This document shows, in pieces, positions 8,097-14,388 of a stretch of DNA of 17,735 bases (the stretch's first letter is position 1; every line of letters begins with the position of its first letter). The DNA is from Xanthobacteraceae bacterium (GTDB taxonomy: Bacteria; Pseudomonadota; Alphaproteobacteria; Rhizobiales; Xanthobacteraceae). The translations under genes were made by a program, and so were the position numbers. The notes under the pieces are model-generated. The model was given only the letters and a program-made list of their open reading frames with translations. It had not been told where the DNA came from and did not search any database. The stretch covers positions 1-17,735 of the forward strand of contig JASHYD010000181.1 in assembly GCA_030043175.1 (NCBI GenBank), in the 5' to 3' direction.

Positions 8097-9311
8097 TCAT
8101 GCCCGTCTTACCATCCGCGGGCGTTCTTGTGCCTCTACGTGCTCATCGCCATCAACGTCATGTTGAGATAGCAAGTGACGGGGAAGGAAAAAGGCATTGG
8201 CGATCAATGTCGGGATGACCGCGCTGGCGACCACACCGGCGACGATCACCGAATACTGACTTTGGTCGATGATACCGTGCGAGAGCCCGAACAAGGCCGA
8301 GATGGTTCCGAACGTCAGGCCGGTCGACATCAGCAGCGTCGTGTACATCGCCTCCTTTTGCGGCGATCCGAACAGCTTGGTGACAGGATAAACGCCAACG
8401 ATTTTCGTCGCCATCTTACCGAGCAGCAGCACAATGAAGGCGAACGGCGCCGCGATCAATGCGGGAACCGAAACGAAAGATCCGGCCCGGATGAAATAGA
8501 ATGGCGTCATCAGGCCAAGCGTGAGCGTGCGCAGCCGGCGGATCAGGACGTGATCTTTGCCAACCGTACCGGCCAACACCATGCCAACAATGTAGGCTGG
8601 GAGGACCGCCTCACTGTCCGACCAGGCCGCTAGCGCTCCAAGACCAAAGAGCACCAGCAGGAGATATTTTGTTTCTAGCTCGGAAGGGCGATTGCCATAG
8701 AGACGAAAGAGCCGCGGTGTTAGCCAGGGTAATATGATGAAGGCCACTATGGCGATGCCAGCAAAGACAAAGGTCTTCATCGTGAAGGGGGCAAAGATGA
8801 AACCGAGCGCAAGGACCGTTCCAAGGTCGTTGATGAAGCACGCGGCTAGGACGATCTTGCCGTATTCCGTCTTGTTGAGGCCGTATTCGAGCATGACTGC
8901 GTAGACGACGGCGACGGAGGTGGTCGACAGAGCCACTCCCGCAAGCCAGCTTTGCATCGCAGCCCAGCCGAGAATCCAGTGGGCAACAGCCGCACATCCG
9001 AAGAAAGGCGCAAAGAAGCCTACCAACCCGACGGCCAGGGCTTCCTTCCAGTTTCGCCGGAAAACCATCGGGTCAAGTTCTGCGCCCGCGAGAAACGTGA
9101 GCACAATCGCCCCGGCCCCGGCAAGGAATGTGATCCAGGGTGCATCTGTGGCGAGGACACTCGCCCCGAAAAGACCGCCCAGAATGAGCTGTGCGAGTGT
9201 TCCGACGACGATCTCCGTCAGGGCGGCGGAGACGCGAAACCAGATGGCGAAGAGGGTCGCGAGAAGTGCCAGCGCGAACCACAGCCCCGCGAGAGCCCAA
9301 ACTTCAGTCAT
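8097..9311 (-). CDS. Na+/H+ antiporter family membrane protein (antiporter 3), fluoride-riboswitch controlled
   Basis: The start is the ATG at 9311, giving MTEVWALAG, which matches the N-terminus of antiporter 2; an upstream in-frame ATG at 9362 would add 17 unlikely residues. GGAG lies about 7 bases before the start. The 404-residue product has about 12 hydrophobic segments and the same exchanger motifs as antiporter 2: FLAGAELDP, ALSTTSVAVVYA, AACFINDLGTVLALG with the Asn-Asp pair, FYFIRAGSF, MSTGLTFGT. The two differ mainly in the middle loop and the C-terminal tail, which here ends in a charged extension. Its start codon overlaps the stop of a 40-codon leader ORF (ATGA), suggesting translational coupling. 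Downstream are a usp relic and an intact usp gene. Confidence 0.92.
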   Translation of the reverse strand: MTEVWALAGLWFALALLATLFAIWFRVSAALTEIVVGTLAQLILGGLFGASVLATDAPWITFLAGAGAIVLTFLAGAELDPMVFRRNWKEALAVGLVGFFAPFFGCAAVAHWILGWAAMQSWLAGVALSTTSVAVVYAVMLEYGLNKTEYGKIVLAACFINDLGTVLALGFIFAPFTMKTFVFAGIAIVAFIILPWLTPRLFRLYGNRPSELETKYLLLVLFGLGALAAWSDSEAVLPAYIVGMVLAGTVGKDHVLIRRLRTLTLGLMTPFYFIRAGSFVSVPALIAAPFAFIVLLLGKMATKIVGVYPVTKLFGSPQKEAMYTTLLMSTGLTFGTISALFGLSHGIIDQSQYSVIVAGVVASAVIPTLIANAFFLPRHLLSQHDVDGDEHVEAQERPRMVRRA

Positions 9312-9430
9312 CGTCGGCTCCGTCGTTGTCCGGAAGCGCCAATACGCGCTCGTCCTCTGCACCGGGGGCGACGAGTTTCCGTGCCGATAGCGAAAAATAT
9401 CAGGATTTCAGGGACGGCGATCTGGCCCAT
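9308..9430 (-). CDS. 40-codon leader ORF coupled to antiporter 3
   Basis: On the minus strand AGGAG at 9441-9437 is followed, after 6 bases, by ATG at 9430. The 40-residue product starts MGQIAVPEILIFFAIGTET, with a hydrophobic run, and then becomes strongly arginine-rich. Its TGA overlaps the antiporter ATG as ATGA. The AGGAG is also the strand that pairs with the 3' end of the fluoride aptamer in the alternative hairpin, so leader translation would be exposed only when fluoride is bound. It could instead be a chance frame inside a long 5' leader; the Arg-rich tail argues for low coding constraint. Confidence 0.4.
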   Translation of the reverse strand: MGQIAVPEILIFFAIGTETRRPRCRGRARIGASGQRRSRR

Positions 9431-9436
9431 ACGTCA

Positions 9437-9507
9437 CTCCTGCCCGCTCGAAACGAGTTGCAGGAGTCATCAGCCTTGCGGCGGTTATGGGGGGACTCCT
9501 TCCCCGG
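9437..9507 (-). promoter_or_regulatory. Fluoride riboswitch (crcB motif) of antiporter 3, with platform hairpin
   Basis: The minus-strand aptamer spans 9507-9460: GGGGAAGGAGTCCCC (first stem, pseudoknot loop GGAGT), ATAACCGCC, GCAA loop, GGCTGATGACTCCTGC. Two bases depart from the usual form: GATGG is GAAGG, and CTCCTAC is CTCCTGC. Downstream, GCAGGAGT is a perfect complement of ACTCCTGC. The two enclose a smaller CTCG/CGAG hairpin, so the apo-RNA can hide the leader ORF ribosome binding site. Confidence 0.9.
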
Positions 9508-9512
9508 TCGCT

Positions 9513-9541
9513 CACATATATCGCGAATACCGTAATTGCAA
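9513..9541 (-). promoter_or_regulatory. Predicted sigma70-type promoter for riboswitch and antiporter 3
   Basis: On the minus strand TTGCAA (9541-9536) and TATGTG (9518-9513) are separated by 17 bases, with the aptamer starting about 6 bases later. An overlapping TATATG would give a 15-base spacer. Confidence 0.5.
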
Positions 9542-9561
9542 GGCTTGATTTGGCTTGATTT
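9542..9561 (+). repeat. Tandem 10-bp direct repeat in the divergent promoter region
   Basis: GGCTTGATTT occurs twice in direct succession, immediately upstream of the -35 box of the antiporter 3 promoter. It could be a regulator site or simple slippage; no regulator is identified. Confidence 0.6.
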
Positions 9562-9629
9562 GGGGACCTTGTTGAAAATGGCAGTCTCCGGCGCTGGGTC
9601 GCTAGGACCGGCGGTAATCATTGGGAACG

Positions 9630-9657
9630 TTGACTGGTCGTAGAGTCCGCGTAGGAT
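9630..9657 (+). promoter_or_regulatory. Predicted sigma70-type promoter for riboswitch and small membrane protein
   Basis: TTGACT (9630-9635) and TAGGAT (9652-9657) are separated by 16 bases, with the aptamer beginning about 13 bases downstream. It is divergent from the antiporter 3 promoter, with 88 bases between their -35 boxes. Confidence 0.5.
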
Positions 9658-9670
9658 GAACTCGATACTC

Positions 9671-9742
9671 GTGGGAATGGAGTCTCCCAAGGATTGCCGC
9701 AAGGCTGATGACTCCTACCGGGCGCGTTGACGTCGGTAGGAG
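9671..9742 (+). promoter_or_regulatory. Fluoride riboswitch (crcB motif) of the 55-aa membrane protein, with platform hairpin
   Basis: The aptamer occupies 9671-9720: GGGA/TCCC first stem with loop ATGGAGTC, a joining segment, GCC-GCAA-GGC hairpin (9696-9705), then CTGATGACTCCTACCG. GGAGT pairs with ACTCC as the pseudoknot. CTCCTACCG (9712-9720) is exactly complementary to CGGTAGGAG (9734-9742), giving a competing 9-bp hairpin. No T-run follows it, so control is more likely translational or Rho-dependent than by intrinsic termination. Confidence 0.88.
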
Positions 9743-9777
9743 CTCTTGCCTCCCGAAGACGTCCGCAGAGGGCGCAA

Positions 9778-9945
9778 ATGGAGAGGCTCCCCGACTCGCT
9801 GGTGATTGCTGCCTGGATCACCGGCTCGTGTTGGTTGTTGGCGATCCTCGCTTATTTTATAAGTGAATCGGCCGAATGGGTGCTGCCGATCTTTCTGCTC
9901 GGACTCCTCACCGGCATTGCCGAGTGGGTCATGAGACGAAAATAA
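9778..9945 (+). CDS. Small two-helix membrane protein, 55 aa, fluoride-riboswitch controlled
   Basis: The ATG at 9778 has AGAGGG 5 bases upstream. The frame is open back to a TTG at 9727, but that would begin inside the riboswitch platform hairpin, so I reject it. The product has two predicted membrane helices, about residues 8-28 (LVIAAWITGSCWLLAILAYF) and 33-51 (EWVLPIFLLGLLTGIAEWV), joined by a very short SESA turn and ending in the basic tail MRRK. Tryptophans sit near the helix ends and glycines within both helices suggest packing or oligomerisation. It is far shorter than CrcB/Fluc (about 120-130 residues, four helices) and lacks that family's signatures. It is the first gene after its own riboswitch, so a fluoride-related role is inferred; I do not know the family. 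Confidence 0.75.
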   Translation: MERLPDSLVIAAWITGSCWLLAILAYFISESAEWVLPIFLLGLLTGIAEWVMRRK

Positions 9946-10243
9946 ATTCGATCGTGAATGGAAGCGTGATAGCCGCTTCCGCCGCTCGCAGAGCACCGAG
10001 TTAGCGGCCGCGCGATCGCATTGGAGACCTTAGTCGGCCGCACTGACGATAACGGTGCAGTTGGGGAACAAGGGAGGAGAATTGTTGGAGGATCGATCCC
10101 AGGAACGACGTCGTCGGCCGGAAAACAGGCTTCGCTGCACTAAAACGATGGGGGGGGCTCACGAAAGTGACCGCGGCATCTTGCATTTGGCTGTAGGTGC
10201 GACGGCTCGTTTCGGCCGGGAGAAGGAGGCGTCGCGTGCTTTT
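9946..10243 (+). other. Region between convergent small membrane gene and ilvD relic
   Basis: A perfect inverted repeat GGAAGCG/CGCTTCC (9960-9966 and 9974-9980) with a 7-base loop lies 14 bases after the stop codon of the small membrane gene and may act as a terminator or 3' stabiliser; it has no adjoining T-run. A run of eight G at about 10150-10157 stands out. I see no gene here. Confidence 0.45.
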
Positions 10244-11921
10244 TCAGTCTGTAATGGCCCCACGACTGGCCGTTGATACGAGCTTGGTATACTTCGCTAA
10301 TACGCCGGTGGTGTAGCGCGGCGTAGGCGCCTTCCAGAGTTTTTTCCGTCGGGCAAGTTCCTTCGCTGGGACGTTCAGCTCGATGAGACGCTTCTTGGCG
10401 TCGATCGTGATCGAATCACCTTCCTTCACCAGCGCGATCACCCCGCCTTCGTAGGCCTCGGGAGCCACGTGACCGACGACTATACCCCAGGTGCCGCCGG
10501 AAAAGCGGCCATCAGTGAGAAGGCCGACGGAGGCGCCGAGGCCCTGGCCAACGAGGGCAGAGGTCGGGGCAAGCATTTCCTGCATGCCGGGGCCACCCTT
10601 CGGACCCTCGTAGCGAATAACGATCACATCGCCGGCTTTGATGGTTTTCGCCATGATCGCCTTCAGGCATGCCGGTTCGGAATCGAATACGCGTGCTGGT
10701 CCGGTGATTGACGTTTGCTTCAACCCGGTGATCTTGGCGACGCAGCCCTCGGGCGAAAGATTGCCCTTGAGAATAATGAGGTGTCCTTGTTTGTACAGCG
10801 GGTTCGACCACGGAAGGATTACATCCTGGTCTTTCCGCGGTTCGGCAGGAATGTCCCGCAACATCTCAGCCATGGCCTTGCCGTGGATTGTCATGCAATC
10901 ACCATGCAAAACGCCATTGACGAAGCAACATTTTCAGCACCTGCGGAACCCCGCCGGCGGCGTGGAAATCGGTCGCCACGTAGGGGCCAGAGGGTTTCAG
11001 ATTGCAGAGCACCGGCACTTTGCGCCGTGCACGCTCGAAGTCGTCGATCGTCCATTTCACCCCCGCTGAATGTGCAATGGCCAGATAATGGAGTACCGCA
11101 TTGGTCGAGCCGCCAGTCGCCATGTCGAGCGCCACCGCATTTTCGATTGACTTTCTGGTGATGATGTCGCGGGGTTTCAGGTCGTTGCGAACGGCTTCGA
11201 CCAGGACGCGTGCAGACTCGGCCGCCGAGTCGGCCTTTTCCTTGTCCGGAGACGCCATCTGCGATGAGCCGAGCAAGCTCATGCCTAGCGCTTCGAAGGG
11301 TGACGACATTGTGTTTGCGGTGTACTGGCCACCGCAGGCGCCGACGGACGGGCAGGCGTTTTTCTCGATACCCTCGAAATCTTCCTCCGACATCTTACCG
11401 GCGGTGAAGGCGCCGACGGCTTCGAACGGGCTCACGATCGTGAGCTTCTCGCCCTTCCAGAAGCCGCGCTTGATGGTGCCGGCATAAACAAAGATTCCGG
11501 GCACATTCATGCGTGCCATAGCCATGATGCTTCCCGGCATTTTTTTGTCGCAGCCGCCGACCGCCACCACGCCGTCCATGCGCTGGCTGTTGACGGCGAC
11601 TTCGATCGAATCGGCGATCACCTCGCGCGACACCAGAGAATATTCCATGCCTTCGGTGCCCATGCCGATTCCGTCCGTCACTGTCGGAAAGCCAAACACT
11701 TGTGGCATCGCGCCGGCTTCCGTGAGAGCTGCCACCGCGCGCTCAACGAGAGGCTAGATGCCAGCGTTGCACGGGTTCATGGTCGAGTGGCCGTTCGCCA
11801 CACCGATAATGGGCTTTTCGAAGTCACCGTCTTTGAAGCCCACGGCCCGCAACATCGCGCGGTCGGGGGAGCGGGCAATGCCTGCGGTGATAAGTTGGGA
11901 TCGTTTGTTGACTTTTGTCAC
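10244..11921 (-). pseudogene. ilvD: Dihydroxy-acid dehydratase, interrupted by a stop codon and a frameshift
   Basis: The start is the GTG at 11921, giving (V/M)[20 protein letters not shown] after GGAAGGA; upstream frame extension is not needed. The full-length match to IlvD (dihydroxy-acid dehydratase, valine/isoleucine pathway, Fe-S and Mg dependent) includes [59 protein letters not shown] and, in the C-terminal part, [15 protein letters not shown] at 11756-11754 follows CNAGI where relatives have Gln (CAG-to-TAG). Near 10905 one extra base shifts the frame between KMLL and [11 protein letters not shown]. The remaining sequence is well conserved, so inactivation is recent or the changes are sequencing errors. 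No riboswitch is seen upstream. Confidence 0.88.
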
Positions 11922-12242
11922 TCTGAATGTCCTTCCGTCGTGCCGATAGTAGTCGTGAGCCGCGATTGTTGAACTCCTTGCGAGCCTCCCGCCGTTTACG
12001 TTTGTTTGGTGAGGAGGCTGGCGCGGGACCTCTCTTACTACAGGCAACATTTGCCAGGCTAGTTGGTCATGAGCCAAATAAGAGGAAGGATCAGCGTTAG
12101 GGTGTCTCTATGCAACCAACGACGCGATGAAACGACGAGCGTCGTCCAGACCTCGGCCAACCGGCCAGTTCAATCTAGGCTGCCTTGCCGTAGAGACGCA
12201 GTACTGTTATTGGCCTATGGACAACTCAATGGTTGATCACTC
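11922..12242. other. Divergent intergenic region between ilvD and the 229-aa ORF
   Basis: An inverted repeat ACGACG-AG-CGTCGT at 12132-12145 could be an operator or small hairpin. No aptamer, convincing promoter or small gene is visible here on either strand. Confidence 0.4.
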
Positions 12243-12932
12243 TTGACGGCCTCAAAGTTGAGCACGCGCGTGTACCCGCCCAGCAAAGATCTACCCGATT
12301 CCTTGCCCGATATTGAACTGCATCACGGTGAGGCCGTCTGGGTTTTGGCCCAACTTGGCTTTCAAGGTCGAGCCACCAAAAATACCTTCCGGGAGTACAT
12401 CAAGTCACTACGGAAGCTCGGGACGCCGTTCGAGCGTGGACGGATAGGATATACTCGCCGAGGTCTTGCCAACTACTCGTATTGTCATCTCATGGAACTC
12501 GCACTCGTCTTGACCTTGCGCGTCTACCATGTGGTACCGGACGCTGTTCTTGTCGAAATAATCCGATACCGCCACCATCTCTATCGCCAATACCGCCGCG
12601 CTTATACGGACCGATGTTCGGGTGTCGGCGCCCCTGTCGCGATGAGCGCAGCTGGTCACGGATCAATACGTACGCGGGGCGCGTTCCTGGATCTTCAGAT
12701 GAACTTTTCGGGCGCCAAGCTGGTGAAGTTCGGGCCGCCGAAATTGATTTCATCATTTGAGGCGCTAAGGGTTTTCGCCGCACGCGATGCCGCAGCTCGT
12801 GCCTTCCTCCCAATAAACTTATCCGTTTTATCCGAGCGGCTCGTCTGGACAGCGCTTCGGGCTCCGCCCATCCGGAGAGGGGCCCGCCCAAGCACCAACC
12901 GCGGCTCGGCACAGCGTTCGCGGGCTCGATGA
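12243..12932 (+). CDS. Hypothetical protein, 229 aa
   Basis: The frame starts at TTG 12243; the ATG at 12229 runs into a stop after five codons. Ribosome binding site evidence is poor, so the start is uncertain. The N-terminal half is helical and patterned like a small DNA-binding region (GEAVWVLAQLGFQGRATK followed by TFREYIKSLRKLGTPF), reminiscent of MerR-like winged helices. The next part is a Tyr/Arg-rich helix (LYRQYRRAY), and the C-terminus is a basic tail. The middle part contains a compact QMNFSGAKLVKFGPPKLI segment. I do not recognise a family with confidence. It runs in the same direction as the histidine phosphatase 86 bases downstream and may be co-transcribed with it. Confidence 0.6.
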   Translation: MTASKLSTRVYPPSKDLPDSLPDIELHHGEAVWVLAQLGFQGRATKNTFREYIKSLRKLGTPFERGRIGYTRRGLANYSYCHLMELALVLTLRVYHVVPDAVLVEIIRYRHHLYRQYRRAYTDRCSGVGAPVAMSAAGHGSIRTRGAFLDLQMNFSGAKLVKFGPPKLISSFEALRVFAARDAAARAFLPINLSVLSERLVWTALRAPPIRRGARPSTNRGSAQRSRAR

Positions 12933-13018
12933 TATGACGCCATTCGTCGCTTCCCTTACCAACTCGGGGTCTAAAACTAGGCCGTTCCTTAAATTGAGTG
13001 ATAAACGAGGCTAAAGCG

Positions 13019-13651
13019 GTGACCAAAATTCTTCTGATCCGGCATGGCCATGTCGCCGGCATAAAGCCAGAGCGATTTCGCGGTCGCGCAGACTTGGCCC
13101 TCACTGATCGCGGAAGAGCCGAGGCACGCGCGGTTGCCGGGCGCATAGCGGCGGCGTGGCACCCCGCCCGAATCTATGCGAGCCCGATGCGACGTTGTAC
13201 CGAAACCGGAGGCGCTATTACCGAAGCCTGCGGCGTCGAGGCCGTGACCATGGACGATCTCAACGACATAGACTACGGCGCGTGGCAATCGAGGAGCTAC
13301 AAAGAGGCCGCAGAGGCCGAGCCGCAACTTTTCGCTGCTTGGTTTGCAACGCCACATCTCGTGCGGTTTCCCAATGGCGAGTCCCTGCAGGATCTCGTTG
13401 CTCGCACCGCGAACGCATTACGTTTTGTTGTGAGAGATCATAGTCACGAGACCATCGTTCTGGTCGGACATGACAACGTGAACCGTGCGCTGCTGCTTCA
13501 ACTGCTCGACCAACCGCTCACGTCCTACTGGCGGGTGGCGCAAGAACCATGCTGCATCAACGAGATTGATATTGCCGACGGACATATTCACGTTCAACGG
13601 ATCAACGAAACATCTCATCTCGACACTGTCGCATCTCTCGGCGGCGACTAG
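13019..13651 (+). CDS. Histidine phosphatase family protein (phosphoglycerate mutase-like)
   Basis: The GTG at 13019 gives MTKILLIRHGHV and is preceded by GAGG about 8 bases upstream; an earlier GTG at 12998 adds seven residues without a binding site. The catalytic RHG motif is at residues 8-10, followed by LTDRGRAEARAVAGRI and the ASPMRRCTET segment, then the acidic DLNDIDYGAWQ and the second catalytic histidine in VLVGHDNVNR (His151). This is the standard branch-1/2 histidine phosphatase layout; at 210 residues it fits the short phosphatase or CobC/GpmB-like members rather than glycolytic dPGM. The substrate is unknown. Its presence in a window with enolase, the next glycolytic enzyme after phosphoglycerate mutase, is suggestive but not proof of a link. 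Confidence 0.85.
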   Translation: MTKILLIRHGHVAGIKPERFRGRADLALTDRGRAEARAVAGRIAAAWHPARIYASPMRRCTETGGAITEACGVEAVTMDDLNDIDYGAWQSRSYKEAAEAEPQLFAAWFATPHLVRFPNGESLQDLVARTANALRFVVRDHSHETIVLVGHDNVNRALLLQLLDQPLTSYWRVAQEPCCINEIDIADGHIHVQRINETSHLDTVASLGGD

Positions 13652-13751
13652 TACTAGCCGGGGGTCGGCTCATTTCTGGCTCGACGAAGCCGGGCCCGGG
13701 CTGCGGTCTCCGTGGTCGAATGATTCGAAATTCGTACGTTGGAGGATCAGC

Positions 13752-13964
13752 GTGCGTGACGGAGATCGAAGGGTCCGCAGCGTGACGTCAACTCTGCCCC
13801 CACGCGAATTCAAAGTGCCGTCGCTTGTTGCCGAGGTCCGCGGCCTGCCAAGAAGGGCCGGTACAATCTGCCTGAGGATAGATTGGGGCGGCCCGACCGG
13901 CAGTCCCTGGGGTTTCGTTCAGCGGAAATCATATAAAAATCGCACCAAAGCAGCTCTACGGTAG
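13752..13964 (+). CDS. Possible small basic protein, 70 aa
   Basis: GTG at 13752 is preceded by GGAGGA at 13741-13746 with 5-base spacing. The product is basic (RDGDRRVRSV at the N-terminus, QRKSYKNRTK at the C-terminus) with no recognised motif. The surrounding 13652-14069 stretch holds nothing else I can support. It could be a chance frame with a fortuitous binding site. Confidence 0.3.
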   Translation: MRDGDRRVRSVTSTLPPREFKVPSLVAEVRGLPRRAGTICLRIDWGGPTGSPWGFVQRKSYKNRTKAALR

Positions 13965-14069
13965 GAATCATCAGCCCCGGAAGCGCGATTCGGCCGAACT
14001 CCACCGCCAAGCATGGAACCATTAAGGCCGAGTGTCGTTTGCGTCAATATGACAAGCTGTACGCTTGGC

Positions 14070-14098
14070 TTGCTTGATCGAATCGCCAAGTCTATATT
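14070..14098 (+). promoter_or_regulatory. Predicted sigma70-type promoter for riboswitch and MFS gene
   Basis: TTGCTT (14070-14075) and TATATT (14093-14098) are separated by exactly 17 bases. The aptamer begins 17 bases after the -10 box. Confidence 0.6.
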
Positions 14099-14114
14099 GT
14101 CTGTCATCATGTGA

Positions 14115-14185
14115 CGGGGATGGAGTGCCCCCGAAACCGCCGCAACGGCTGATGACTCCTACCGCGTGATGTTTGGCGGTGGGAG
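14115..14185 (+). promoter_or_regulatory. Fluoride riboswitch (crcB motif) of the MFS transporter, with platform hairpin
   Basis: The aptamer lies at 14115-14164: GGGGATGGAGTGCCCC (first stem and pseudoknot loop GGAGT), GAAACC, hairpin GCCG-CAA-CGGC, then TGATGACTCCTACCGC. CTCCTACCGC (14156-14165) can pair with GCGGTGGGAG (14176-14185) over 10 positions including one U-G wobble, with a 10-base loop. This is a competing hairpin of the same design as at 9712-9742. Confidence 0.92.
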
Positions 14186-14220
14186 CGGCAAATGTCCTGA
14201 TTTCTCTCCTGAACCTGACG

Positions 14221-14260
14221 TCACGCACGTAGTGGCATTGAGCCGCGAAGGAGTGCGTGA
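14221..14260 (+). promoter_or_regulatory. Hairpin enclosing an AAGGAG ribosome binding site in the MFS leader
   Basis: TCACGCAC (14221-14228) and GTGCGTGA (14253-14260) are perfectly complementary over 8 bases. The stem overlaps the end of AAGGAG (14248-14253) and the A of an ATG at 14260, which is in frame with the MFS protein. It could regulate an alternative, longer start. Confidence 0.5.
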
Positions 14261-14388
14261 TGACGGGACTGTTCGTTCTTCTTGGATTGCCGTGGCTGGG
14301 CCGCCAGGCGGGCTCAGCGCCGCTACGCTGCGCTCGCACCTGGAGGGCGGCGTTTCGAGGAAGTCATACGTGCTGGGAGGCGTTCGCA

